In this document: one piece after another, positions 1-5,566 of the stretch
Layout: each line of letters begins with the position of its first letter
Numbering within the stretch: position 1 is the first letter of the stretch
DNA from: an uncultured Eubacteriaceae bacterium
GTDB lineage: Bacteria; Bacillota; Clostridia; Oscillospirales; Acutalibacteraceae
Assembly (NCBI GenBank): GCA_937905915.1
Contig: CALCVR010000119.1
Coordinates: 1 to 5,579, forward strand
Direction of reading: 5' to 3'
Length of the DNA: 5,579 nucleotides
The notes under the pieces: generated by a model
Database searches by the model: none
The model's input: only the letters and a program-made list of their open reading frames with translations
What the model was told of the DNA's origin: nothing
Made by a program: the position numbers and the translations under genes

Positions 1-39
1 CTTGTTACAAAGCTCATCTTTTTCTGCTTCTTTACTAGA

Positions 40-1875
40 TTACGACAATTCAAACATACCGTTATAAAGCTGATAGTATTCGCCCTTTTGAGCCAATAGC
101 TCCTCATGGCATCCCCGCTCTACAATTTGGCCGTGTTCCAATACAAGGATGGCGTCGGCATTGCGGACGGTGGATAACCTGTGGGCAATGACAAATACCG
201 TCCGCCCTTCCATAAGACGATCCATTCCCTTTTCAATGAGAGCTTCGGTTCGGGTGTCGATGCTGGAGGTGGCTTCATCCAAAATAAGGACCGGGGGATC
301 GGCCACAGCGGCCCGGGCGATGGCCAAAAGTTGGCGTTGGCCTTGGGAGAGATTAGCGCCGTCCGAGGTCAGGACAGTGTCGTATCCCTGGGGGAGACGG
401 CGGATAAAGGAGTGGGCGTTGGCGATTTTTGCGGCATGGACGATTTCATCCTGTGTAGCATCCAGTTTACCAAACCGGATATTATCGGCTATAGTGCCGG
501 TGAATAGATGGGTATCCTGGAGGACCATTCCTAAAGAACGGCGCAACGCGTCCTTGCGAATGGTACGAACGTCAATGCCGTCATATAGGAGACGGCCTTC
601 CTGCACATCGTAAAATCGATTGATAAGGTTTGTGATGGTGGTTTTCCCTGCGCCGGTGGACCCCACAAAAGCAATTTTTTGCCCAGGTTTGGCATAAAGA
701 CTGATATTCTTTAAAATGGGATGCCTTTCGTCGTAACCGAAGGTAACATGCTCAAATCGAACATCGCCTTTCAGCGGAACCAGCTGTTTTCCGGATTCCG
801 ACCAGGCCCAACGGCCGGTTTTTTTTCGGCAGGCAACAAGCTTGTTGTCTTGCTCCCGGACGTTGACCAGATCGATGGTTCCCTCATCCACCTCCGGCTT
901 TTGCTTCATGGCGTCGAAGATGCGTTCGGCGCCGGCCAAAGCGGCCAGAAGAAAATTGCTTTGCTGGGTGAACTGGTTGAGGGGCATAGCGGCCTGGCGG
1001 ACAAATACCAGATAGCTGGCCAGACTTCCTACATCGGTTTGGCCGTTCATGGCCATGATGCCTCCCAGCACCGCCACGATGGCATAGTTGATGTAGGAGA
1101 TGCTGACGATGGCAGGGATCATGGTAGCGGCGTAGCTTTGGGCACTGGTGCCGGCTTTGCGCAACGCTTCATTTTTCTCCCGGAAGACTTTGAGGTTTTC
1201 CTCTTCATAGTTAAAGACCTTGACAACCTTTTGTCCGCCGATCATCTCCTCTACGTATCCGTCCAAATCCCCTAGGATGATTTGCTGACGGGTAAAATAC
1301 TGCTTGCTGCGCTTTCCGCTGTATCGAATGTAAAGAAACATCGCCCCATAACATACCACCGCCACAAGGGAGAGCCTCCAGTTGAGGATAAACAGCAGGA
1401 TAAAAGTACCTACAATCTGGATAAAACTCTGGATGACCATGGTAAAGCTATTGTTAAGCGCTTCGGAGATGGTATCCACGTCATTGGTAAAATAACTCAT
1501 AATATCGCCGTGGCGCTGGGTATCGAAAAAGCGGAGGGGAAGGGTCTGAAGATGGGAAAAGAGATCCCTTCGGATGTCGAACAGTACTTTTTGCGCGGCT
1601 TTCACCATGGTCTGTGTATAACCATAGGCGGCTAAAACACCCAACCCATAGATGGCGGCGGTGACTAGGACGCCGGCTGCCAAAGTCCTAACGTTTCCAT
1701 CCACCAGATTATTTACCACCGGACGGATCATATAGGTGCCCAAGAGATTGGCCAAAGCGCTGATGGTCACAAGGATAGCCACAACCAAAAGAAGCAATTT
1801 GTGACGTCCCATGTAGGATAGGAGGGAACCGACAGTAGATCCTAGGTTCTTAGGACGTTTTGCATTGTTCTCCAT
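40..1875 (-). CDS. ABC exporter half-transporter (permease–ATPase), catalytically intact subunit
   Basis: A 611-residue type IV ABC exporter half, with a membrane domain (about six helices, residues 27–310) fused to an ATPase domain (about 371–605). Motifs seen: Walker A GSTGAGKT at 405–412, Q-loop Q453, signature LSQGQ at 509–513, Walker B with catalytic E534, D-loop SSID at 537–540 and switch H565. Only the signature departs from LSGGQ. The domains are joined by an unusually long linker (about 328–370) containing TGRWAW. The start is ATG at 1875, with AAGGAGG 8 nt upstream inside the end of the preceding gene; the 26-bp overlap suggests coupled translation. Known of the family: such halves pair with a partner and use ATP to export drugs, lipids or peptides across the cytoplasmic membrane. 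Inferred: its partner is the 1850–3604 product and it supplies the active ATPase site. The substrate cannot be read from sequence. Family call is very sure; multidrug role is likely because of marR upstream. Confidence 0.95.
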   Translation of the reverse strand: MENNAKRPKNLGSTVGSLLSYMGRHKLLLLVVAILVTISALANLLGTYMIRPVVNNLVDGNVRTLAAGVLVTAAIYGLGVLAAYGYTQTMVKAAQKVLFDIRRDLFSHLQTLPLRFFDTQRHGDIMSYFTNDVDTISEALNNSFTMVIQSFIQIVGTFILLFILNWRLSLVAVVCYGAMFLYIRYSGKRSKQYFTRQQIILGDLDGYVEEMIGGQKVVKVFNYEEENLKVFREKNEALRKAGTSAQSYAATMIPAIVSISYINYAIVAVLGGIMAMNGQTDVGSLASYLVFVRQAAMPLNQFTQQSNFLLAALAGAERIFDAMKQKPEVDEGTIDLVNVREQDNKLVACRKKTGRWAWSESGKQLVPLKGDVRFEHVTFGYDERHPILKNISLYAKPGQKIAFVGSTGAGKTTITNLINRFYDVQEGRLLYDGIDVRTIRKDALRRSLGMVLQDTHLFTGTIADNIRFGKLDATQDEIVHAAKIANAHSFIRRLPQGYDTVLTSDGANLSQGQRQLLAIARAAVADPPVLILDEATSSIDTRTEALIEKGMDRLMEGRTVFVIAHRLSTVRNADAILVLEHGQIVERGCHEELLAQKGEYYQLYNGMFELS

Positions 1876-3604
1876 CCAAACCGCCTCCTTTCATTTGAGA
1901 CGCATAAATCTCCTGGTAAATCGGATCGTGCTGAAGAAGATCGTGGTGTGTGCCTATGGCGTGGATTTTACCGTCCTCTAAAATGACGATTTGATCGGTT
2001 TCCATTACCGAGGTGATGCGCTGGGCGATGATGATTTTGGTCATATCCTCCATTTTGGCCAGGGAGGCGCGGATGCGTCCTTCGGTAGCGGTATCCACAG
2101 CGCTGGTGGAATCGTCGAAGATGAGGATCTTGGGATGTTTCAAAAGGGTCCTTGCGATGCACAATCGCTGTTTTTGTCCGCCGGATACATTGACGCCGCC
2201 TTGGCCTAGATCGGTGTCCAACCTCTTTGGCATGCGTTTTAGGAATTCGTCGGCACAGGCGGCGCGACAGGCCTCCCAAATGTCGCCGTCATCGGCGTGC
2301 TCATTGCCCCAAAGGAGATTTTCCCGCACCGTCCCGGAAAACAATACGTTTTTTTGTAGAACAATGCCTACTGCATCCCGAAGCACTTCCAGATCGTATT
2401 CCCGAACATCGTGTCCGCCTACCAGGACGCGTCCCCCTGTCGCGTCGTAAAGGCGTGGGATCAGCTGGACCAAGGTGGTTTTAGAGGAGCCTGTCACGCC
2501 GAGAATGCCTACTGTTTGCCCTGGGGAGATGGTGAGACTGATGTCTGACAAGGCGTCCTCCTGGGCCTTCTTGGAATAACGGAAAGAAACATGCTCGAAT
2601 TGGACGCTTCCATCGGAAACACAGGACAAAGCGTTTTGAGGGGAAGAAAGGGTAGGCTCTTCATCCAGCACTTCCACAATTCGTTTGGCGCTGGCCAAGG
2701 ATCGGGTGAGAAGCAAAAAGACGTTGGAGATCATCATCAAGGCGTTCATGACCTGCAACACATAACTTAAGAATCCAGTGAGATCGCCTACTTGCAGCTG
2801 GCTTTGTAAGATCATATTGCCGCCAAACCACATGATCAGAATGGCTGCGGCGTACATGGTGAACTGAAAGGCCGGCAGATTTAAAACAGCGTAGTGAAAG
2901 GTCTGTTTGCTGGTTTGGGCCAAGTCGTCATTGACCGTTTGAAATTTTTCCTCCTCATACTGGCCGCGGACAAAGGCTTTGACAGCCCGGATGGCAGTCA
3001 ATCCCTCTTGGACAACGTCGTTGAGACGGTCCATGGCCTTTTGCAGCCGGTGATACATAGGAGCCACCTTTCGGACGATAAAATACAGCGTCAGAGCCAA
3101 GATAGGGGTACATACCAAGAAAACCACCGCCAATTTGGCGTTCATCCAGAAGGATAACCCTACCCCTAGGACCAGCATAACAGGTCCGCGGGCCATGGGA
3201 CGAAACCCGCCGTTGATGGCGTTTTGCAACACTGTAACATCGGTCGTCATGCGGGTCACCAGTGAGGAAGTTTCAAAGTGATCCAGATTGGTAAAGGAGT
3301 AGCGTTGCAGTTTTTCATACTGGGCCTCCCGTATACGGGATCCGAGTCCATAGGAGGCGCGGGCGGCGTAACGGGCGTACAGCAAACCTGTCAGCAGGGA
3401 GAGGAGAGCGCAAATCCCCATTTGGACCCCTTTTTGTAAAATAAAAGGGATGTCATGATTCGCCACTCCAATATCGATAATATCGGCCATAAGAATAGGG
3501 ATAATCAATTCAAAAACGGTCTCAGCCAATACCAAAAGCGCCCCTAAAATCATGTCTTTACGATAAGGTCCTAAATAACTGAGCAGTCGTTTGAGATCGT
3601 TCAT
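1850..3604 (-). CDS. ABC exporter half-transporter (permease–ATPase), degenerate-site subunit
   Basis: A 584-residue ABC exporter half: membrane domain with about six helices (residues 17–300) followed by an ATPase domain (about 334–570). Its own ATP site is altered at three places. Walker A reads GVTGSSKT (369–376), with Ser in place of the last Gly; the Walker B catalytic Glu is Asp (D498, in IFDDST); and the switch His is Gln (Q528, in IIAQR). Q-loop Q417 is present, and the signature VSGGQ (473–477) is close to canonical. This is the pattern of the non-hydrolysing-site subunit in heterodimeric exporters such as TM287/288 and LmrCD. Its signature should complete the active site of the partner at 40–1875. 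The start is ATG at 3604, 18 nt after the marR stop, with AGGAGGAGG 7 nt upstream. The stop lies within the next gene. Expected in the cytoplasmic membrane and co-transcribed with marR and the partner. Substrate unknown. Confidence 0.95.
   Translation of the reverse strand: MNDLKRLLSYLGPYRKDMILGALLVLAETVFELIIPILMADIIDIGVANHDIPFILQKGVQMGICALLSLLTGLLYARYAARASYGLGSRIREAQYEKLQRYSFTNLDHFETSSLVTRMTTDVTVLQNAINGGFRPMARGPVMLVLGVGLSFWMNAKLAVVFLVCTPILALTLYFIVRKVAPMYHRLQKAMDRLNDVVQEGLTAIRAVKAFVRGQYEEEKFQTVNDDLAQTSKQTFHYAVLNLPAFQFTMYAAAILIMWFGGNMILQSQLQVGDLTGFLSYVLQVMNALMMISNVFLLLTRSLASAKRIVEVLDEEPTLSSPQNALSCVSDGSVQFEHVSFRYSKKAQEDALSDISLTISPGQTVGILGVTGSSKTTLVQLIPRLYDATGGRVLVGGHDVREYDLEVLRDAVGIVLQKNVLFSGTVRENLLWGNEHADDGDIWEACRAACADEFLKRMPKRLDTDLGQGGVNVSGGQKQRLCIARTLLKHPKILIFDDSTSAVDTATEGRIRASLAKMEDMTKIIIAQRITSVMETDQIVILEDGKIHAIGTHHDLLQHDPIYQEIYASQMKGGGLDGEQCKTS
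1884..1890 (-). promoter_or_regulatory. Ribosome binding site of the second ABC gene, inside the first
   Basis: AAGGAGG on the minus strand lies 8 nt before ATG at 1875, within the last codons of the upstream ABC gene. With the 26-bp overlap this suggests coupled, roughly equal production of the two heterodimer halves. Confidence 0.8.
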
Positions 3605-3611
3605 GGTTTCG

Positions 3612-3620
3612 CCTCCTCCT
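3612..3620 (-). promoter_or_regulatory. Ribosome binding site of the first ABC gene
   Basis: AGGAGGAGG on the minus strand fills most of the 18-nt gap between the marR stop (3623–3625) and ATG at 3604, with 7 nt spacing. It is stronger than the marR site, so the pump should be translated more efficiently than its repressor from the same mRNA. Confidence 0.8.
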
Positions 3621-3622
3621 AG

Positions 3623-4051
3623 CTATGATTGCCTGTGCTGACGAAAATTATGGTAAGCGCGAGAAAGGTACTGAGCAAATTGTTCCCGTTCGGAAGGGGA
3701 GAAGCCATCCAAAAGGACACCTTCCATATCCTTGCAATGATTCTGCCAGGATTCATTGACCTTTTTCCCTTTATCGGTCAGCTGAACCAAACCGGCACGT
3801 CGATTGTTCTGATCCACTTGACGGATGATAAAGCCGCCTTTTTCCAGAGAATCGAGCATCCGGCAAACGGCGGCCGGGTCGACTTCAAAATAGTCGGCCA
3901 ACTGACGCTGATGACATGGTCCGTGTTTTGCAAGGTAAGAGATGAGCTTTGGCTGCCCGGAACCAAGTCCTATTTCGTCCAAAAAAGGACGGAGATAATT
4001 GCGCTGCGCATGAAAAGCTCGATAAAGAAGCATATGGAATGAGCTTTCCAA
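3623..4051 (-). CDS. MarR-family transcriptional regulator, probable autorepressor of the ABC operon
   Basis: With the start chosen here the protein is 142 residues, normal for MarR. A winged helix-turn-helix is visible: the DNA-binding helices at about 48–75 (RQLADYF then DPAAVCRMLDSLEKGGFI), and a wing at about 77–95 carrying the family's D-x-x-x-RR and LTDKG hallmarks (R84, R85). Flanking helices at 2–28 and 98–138 are the usual dimerisation parts. An open frame extends up to 4093, but that TTG lies inside the -10 box, so it cannot be the start. TTG at 4049–4051 is preferred because AAGGTGG sits 7 nt upstream; in-frame ATG at 4033 is the alternative but has no such site. The gene leads the operon, 18 nt before the first ABC gene. 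Inferred role: a dimer binds the palindrome at 4078–4097 and blocks transcription until it binds a small molecule, often a substrate of the pump. The ligand is unknown. Confidence 0.92.
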   Translation of the reverse strand: MESSFHMLLYRAFHAQRNYLRPFLDEIGLGSGQPKLISYLAKHGPCHQRQLADYFEVDPAAVCRMLDSLEKGGFIIRQVDQNNRRAGLVQLTDKGKKVNESWQNHCKDMEGVLLDGFSPSEREQFAQYLSRAYHNFRQHRQS

Positions 4052-4058
4052 AACATCA

Positions 4059-4065
4059 CCACCTT
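4059..4065 (-). promoter_or_regulatory. Ribosome binding site that sets the marR TTG start
   Basis: Read on the minus strand, AAGGTGG differs by one base from AAGGAGG and stands 7 nt before TTG at 4051. Neither a GTG (4059) nor an ATG (4056) in this stretch is in the MarR frame. The site therefore favours a TTG start, and the weak codon plus imperfect site would keep repressor levels modest. Confidence 0.7.
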
Positions 4066-4077
4066 TATGATATATCA

Positions 4078-4097
4078 ATAATTGACATGTCAATTAT
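4078..4097. promoter_or_regulatory. Perfect 20-bp palindrome, probable MarR operator
   Basis: The core ATTGACATGTCAAT (4081–4094) extends to a perfect 20-bp palindrome. It overlaps five of the six -10 bases and the predicted start of transcription of the marR operon. Palindromes of this size next to their own gene are typical MarR dimer sites. A bound dimer would block RNA polymerase directly. Binding by this particular protein is inferred. Confidence 0.8.
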
Positions 4098-4120
4098 AAA
4101 ACAATAAGATACATTGTCAA
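4093..4120 (-). promoter_or_regulatory. Sigma-A-type promoter of the marR–ABC–ABC operon
   Basis: On the minus strand a perfect TTGACA (4115–4120) is followed after 16 nt by a perfect TATAAT (4093–4098). The expected start of transcription is near 4086, giving an untranslated leader of about 35 nt before the marR TTG at 4051. Two consensus hexamers make this a strong promoter if not repressed, which fits the operator lying over its downstream part. Confidence 0.85.
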
Positions 4121-4123
4121 GAC

Positions 4124-4336
4124 TGCCGCCTGCGCCGTAGGGAAAGAGGATGCCGCTGTCGGCCAATTGGACATTTCATCGCCGACTATTACCTCTATGT
4201 AAACATCCTTGCGGCCAGCAAAAGCATCGGCTAGGTCGATGTAAATGTAGGTGTTATCTTGGGGAAAGGTGTACTTGTGATAACCGGTGCGGGTGCACGC
4301 CGTCATCTCGGCTGCAATTTTGGTAGATTTCTCCAC
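4124..4336 (-). pseudogene. Decayed fragment resembling a GH92 alpha-mannosidase N-terminal domain
   Basis: The minus-strand frame here reads AEMTACTRTGYHKYTFP, then YIYIDLADAF and VYIEVIVGDE. I recognise this as like the GH92 pattern 'aELTAt.R.G.HrYtFP … iliDL … i…d', from the N-terminal beta-sandwich of these exo-alpha-mannosidases, which are normally about 700 residues or more. Only about 70 residues remain. There is no credible start (the frame opens with GTG at 4363, in AT-rich DNA without a ribosome binding site), and the frame runs out at 4094 inside the marR promoter. The stretch is about half G+C, unlike the AT-rich DNA to its right, as expected for leftover coding sequence. A real 89-residue protein (4094–4363) is possible but unlikely. 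The assignment rests on remembered family motifs, not a search. Confidence 0.5.
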
Positions 4337-4513
4337 TTTATGAATTGTTTTAATTATATACACAATAACAAAAAATAATATAGAATGAATTTTTTAATAT
4401 TACGCCAATAAAACTATTTGTGATAAATGCATATAACTGAGAATCCTGCAAAACTAGTATGAATGCGATGATTTATGAACAAAATACAATAATAAAATAA
4501 AAAGTATGGAAGA

Positions 4514-4526
4514 ATCCAAAATGGAT
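4514..4526. repeat. Small inverted repeat
   Basis: ATCCA and TGGAT are separated by AAA: a perfect 5-bp stem with a 3-base loop, 14 bp to the left of the larger repeat. It is short enough to occur by chance in AT-rich DNA. Confidence 0.4.
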
Positions 4527-4539
4527 AGAATAATATAAA

Positions 4540-4568
4540 ATGGGATACAAAGTTTTATTGTATTCCAT
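4540..4568. repeat. 11-bp inverted repeat with a 7-base loop
   Basis: ATGGGATACAA (4540–4550) pairs with TTGTATTCCAT (4558–4568) around AGTTTTA, with a single mismatch that would be a G·U pair in RNA. It lies about 120 bp upstream of the DUF368 start and upstream of its predicted promoter, so it would not be in that mRNA. It could be a protein-binding site or a remnant. It lacks a clean T-run on the plus strand; on the minus strand TTTTATATT follows, but no gene would need terminating there. Confidence 0.5.
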
Positions 4569-4643
4569 ATAGGAAACGTGAGGCCTATCATTTTTAAATT
4601 TCTGAAAACAAACCTTTTAAACCATAGATTCGCGGCTGATTTA

Positions 4644-4652
4644 TGATATAAT
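4644..4652 (+). promoter_or_regulatory. Extended -10 promoter of the DUF368 gene
   Basis: TGATATAAT combines the extended -10 TGn with a perfect TATAAT (4647–4652). No good -35 is seen at 16–18 nt upstream (ATAGAT-like), which an extended -10 can tolerate. Transcription would begin near 4659, leaving about 30 nt before the ATG at 4689. Confidence 0.65.
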
Positions 4653-4688
4653 CCTCTCATACCAACAACGAGAAGGAGAACTATTGGC

Positions 4689-5519
4689 ATGAAGACAATT
4701 CAAAATATTGCGAAAGGTTTTTTAATTGGCATTGGATCTATTGCACCTGGCGTCAGTGGAGGATCCATTGCTGTTATTTTTGGTATTTATGATAAGCTTA
4801 CCGATGCCATCGCCCATTTTTGCCGAGGGTTTAGAGAAAAAATAAAATTTTTATGGCCGCTACTGGTTGGAGGCATACTAGGGGTTTTATTATTTAGTAA
4901 CATTATCCAATACCTTTTTGAAAATTATAACACCCAAATCCGTTGCCTTTTTATTGGATTGATGATTGGGACCTTTCCAGCAGTGGTACATCAAGCCAAT
5001 GACAAAGGATTCCATAAATCCTATTTGGTGTGGGCAGGAATAGCCTTTGTTGTGACTGTGATACTTGCGATTCTTAACCAAGCTAACCCAGTGTCGTCCG
5101 GACCGATGAATGAATCTTTTGGAATGCTATTCCTTAGTGGAGCTATTATTGGATTTGGCACCATTATTCCAGGTATTAGCGCTTCTTTTATTTTAATGGC
5201 ATTGGGCGCGTATGAAACGCTTCTTCATATTTTAACTTCCTTTGATATTTTGTCTATGTTGCCTATTGCATTAGGCCTTGTAGCATCTATTTTGTTGTTT
5301 GCCAAATTGGTATCTTATTTATATCAGAAGGCTTATGGCATCATGAGTTATATTGTCTTCGGACTTTTAGCAGGATCGGTTTTGGCCATTGTTCCACCTC
5401 TTGGAGGAGATACAACAACTGTAGTTTCCCTGCTTTTGATGATAGCGGGATTGATTTTTTCCTATCTCCTCAGCACATTGCCACAGAGGGGGGAAAAGGT
5501 TGAACAAAACTTATCTTGA
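4689..5519 (+). CDS. DUF368 (PopT-type) membrane protein, probable polyprenyl-phosphate translocase
   Basis: A 276-residue, very hydrophobic protein with about eight membrane segments and a short polar C-terminus. The DUF368 hallmark appears twice: GIGSIAPGVSGGSIAV at residues 14–29 (P20, G21, S23) and GFGTIIPGISASFILM at 155–170 (P161, G162, S164). Each is followed by G-x-Y (GIYDKL, GAYETL), which points to an internal duplication. Known of the family: DUF368 proteins (PopT, alongside DedA-type UptA) were shown in 2023 to move undecaprenyl phosphate across the cytoplasmic membrane, recycling the lipid carrier used for peptidoglycan and other wall polymers. Function here is inferred from family membership. 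AAGGAG at 4673–4678 stands 10 nt before the ATG. The gene appears to be transcribed alone, divergently from the marR operon, and is clearly more AT-rich than it. No clear terminator follows the stop. Confidence 0.9.
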   Translation: MKTIQNIAKGFLIGIGSIAPGVSGGSIAVIFGIYDKLTDAIAHFCRGFREKIKFLWPLLVGGILGVLLFSNIIQYLFENYNTQIRCLFIGLMIGTFPAVVHQANDKGFHKSYLVWAGIAFVVTVILAILNQANPVSSGPMNESFGMLFLSGAIIGFGTIIPGISASFILMALGAYETLLHILTSFDILSMLPIALGLVASILLFAKLVSYLYQKAYGIMSYIVFGLLAGSVLAIVPPLGGDTTTVVSLLLMIAGLIFSYLLSTLPQRGEKVEQNLS

Positions 5520-5527
5520 ATTTTTTA

Positions 5528-5543
5528 AAGAAAACGCTTGCAA
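5528..5543 (+). promoter_or_regulatory. Cre-like operator (CcpA or another LacI-family regulator)
   Basis: AAGAAAACGCTTGCAA matches the cre consensus WTGNAANCGNWNNCAW at every position but the second (A for T), including the central CG. It overlaps the -35 box of the edge promoter, so a bound regulator would block RNA polymerase. This suggests the gene beyond the window is controlled by carbon source. A pathway-specific LacI-type repressor is an equally good reading. Confidence 0.55.
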
Positions 5544-5566
5544 TTTATTAGGAAGTTGTGTATAAT
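5538..5566 (+). promoter_or_regulatory. Sigma-A-type promoter reading out of the window
   Basis: TTGCAA (5538–5543), exactly 17 nt of spacer, then a perfect TATAAT (5561–5566). Transcription would begin near 5573 and run rightward into a gene outside the window. It lies only 18 bp past the DUF368 stop, so the next gene probably has its own control, though read-through from DUF368 is possible because no terminator intervenes. Confidence 0.75.

Larger units (their letters stand above)
4364..4643. other. AT-rich intergenic spacer
   Basis: About 280 bases of very AT-rich DNA between the GH92-like remnant and the DUF368 promoter. I see no ribosome binding site followed by an open frame on either strand, and no RNA gene. 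It does hold two inverted repeats (4514–4526 and 4540–4568). A minus-strand frame of 78 hydrophobic residues (4454–4690) starts exactly over the DUF368 start codon, has no ribosome binding site, and is judged to be chance. Confidence 0.6.

Noticed and set aside
1..39. In-frame open codons after the stop of the last ABC gene (reading KEAEKDEL), and a possible terminator there
   Set aside because: Thirteen stop-free codons are easily chance, and the protein already ends at a natural family C-terminus. I see no stem followed by a T-run, so the operon's terminator, if any, is outside the window.
721..1275. 184-residue plus-strand open frame opposite the ABC gene
   Set aside because: It lies wholly antisense to a gene with full ABC motifs, shows no domain I recognise, and has no convincing ribosome binding site. 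It is a by-product of the coding strand's codon use.
4052..4093. Longer MarR start at TTG 4093
   Set aside because: That codon is the last part of the -10 box and upstream of the predicted start of transcription, so it would not be in the mRNA. The TTG at 4051 has a suitable ribosome binding site and gives a normal MarR length.
4540..4580. The 11-bp inverted repeat as a rho-independent terminator
   Set aside because: The stem is AT-rich, the plus strand has no T-run after it, and no intact gene ends just before it on either strand.
4454..4690. 78-residue hydrophobic minus-strand frame in the spacer
   Set aside because: Its ATG overlaps the DUF368 start codon and no Shine–Dalgarno sequence precedes it. 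Its hydrophobicity is expected from AT-rich DNA, and it runs through the DUF368 promoter.
5517..5530. T-run after the DUF368 stop as a terminator
   Set aside because: Six T's are present but no stable stem precedes them.
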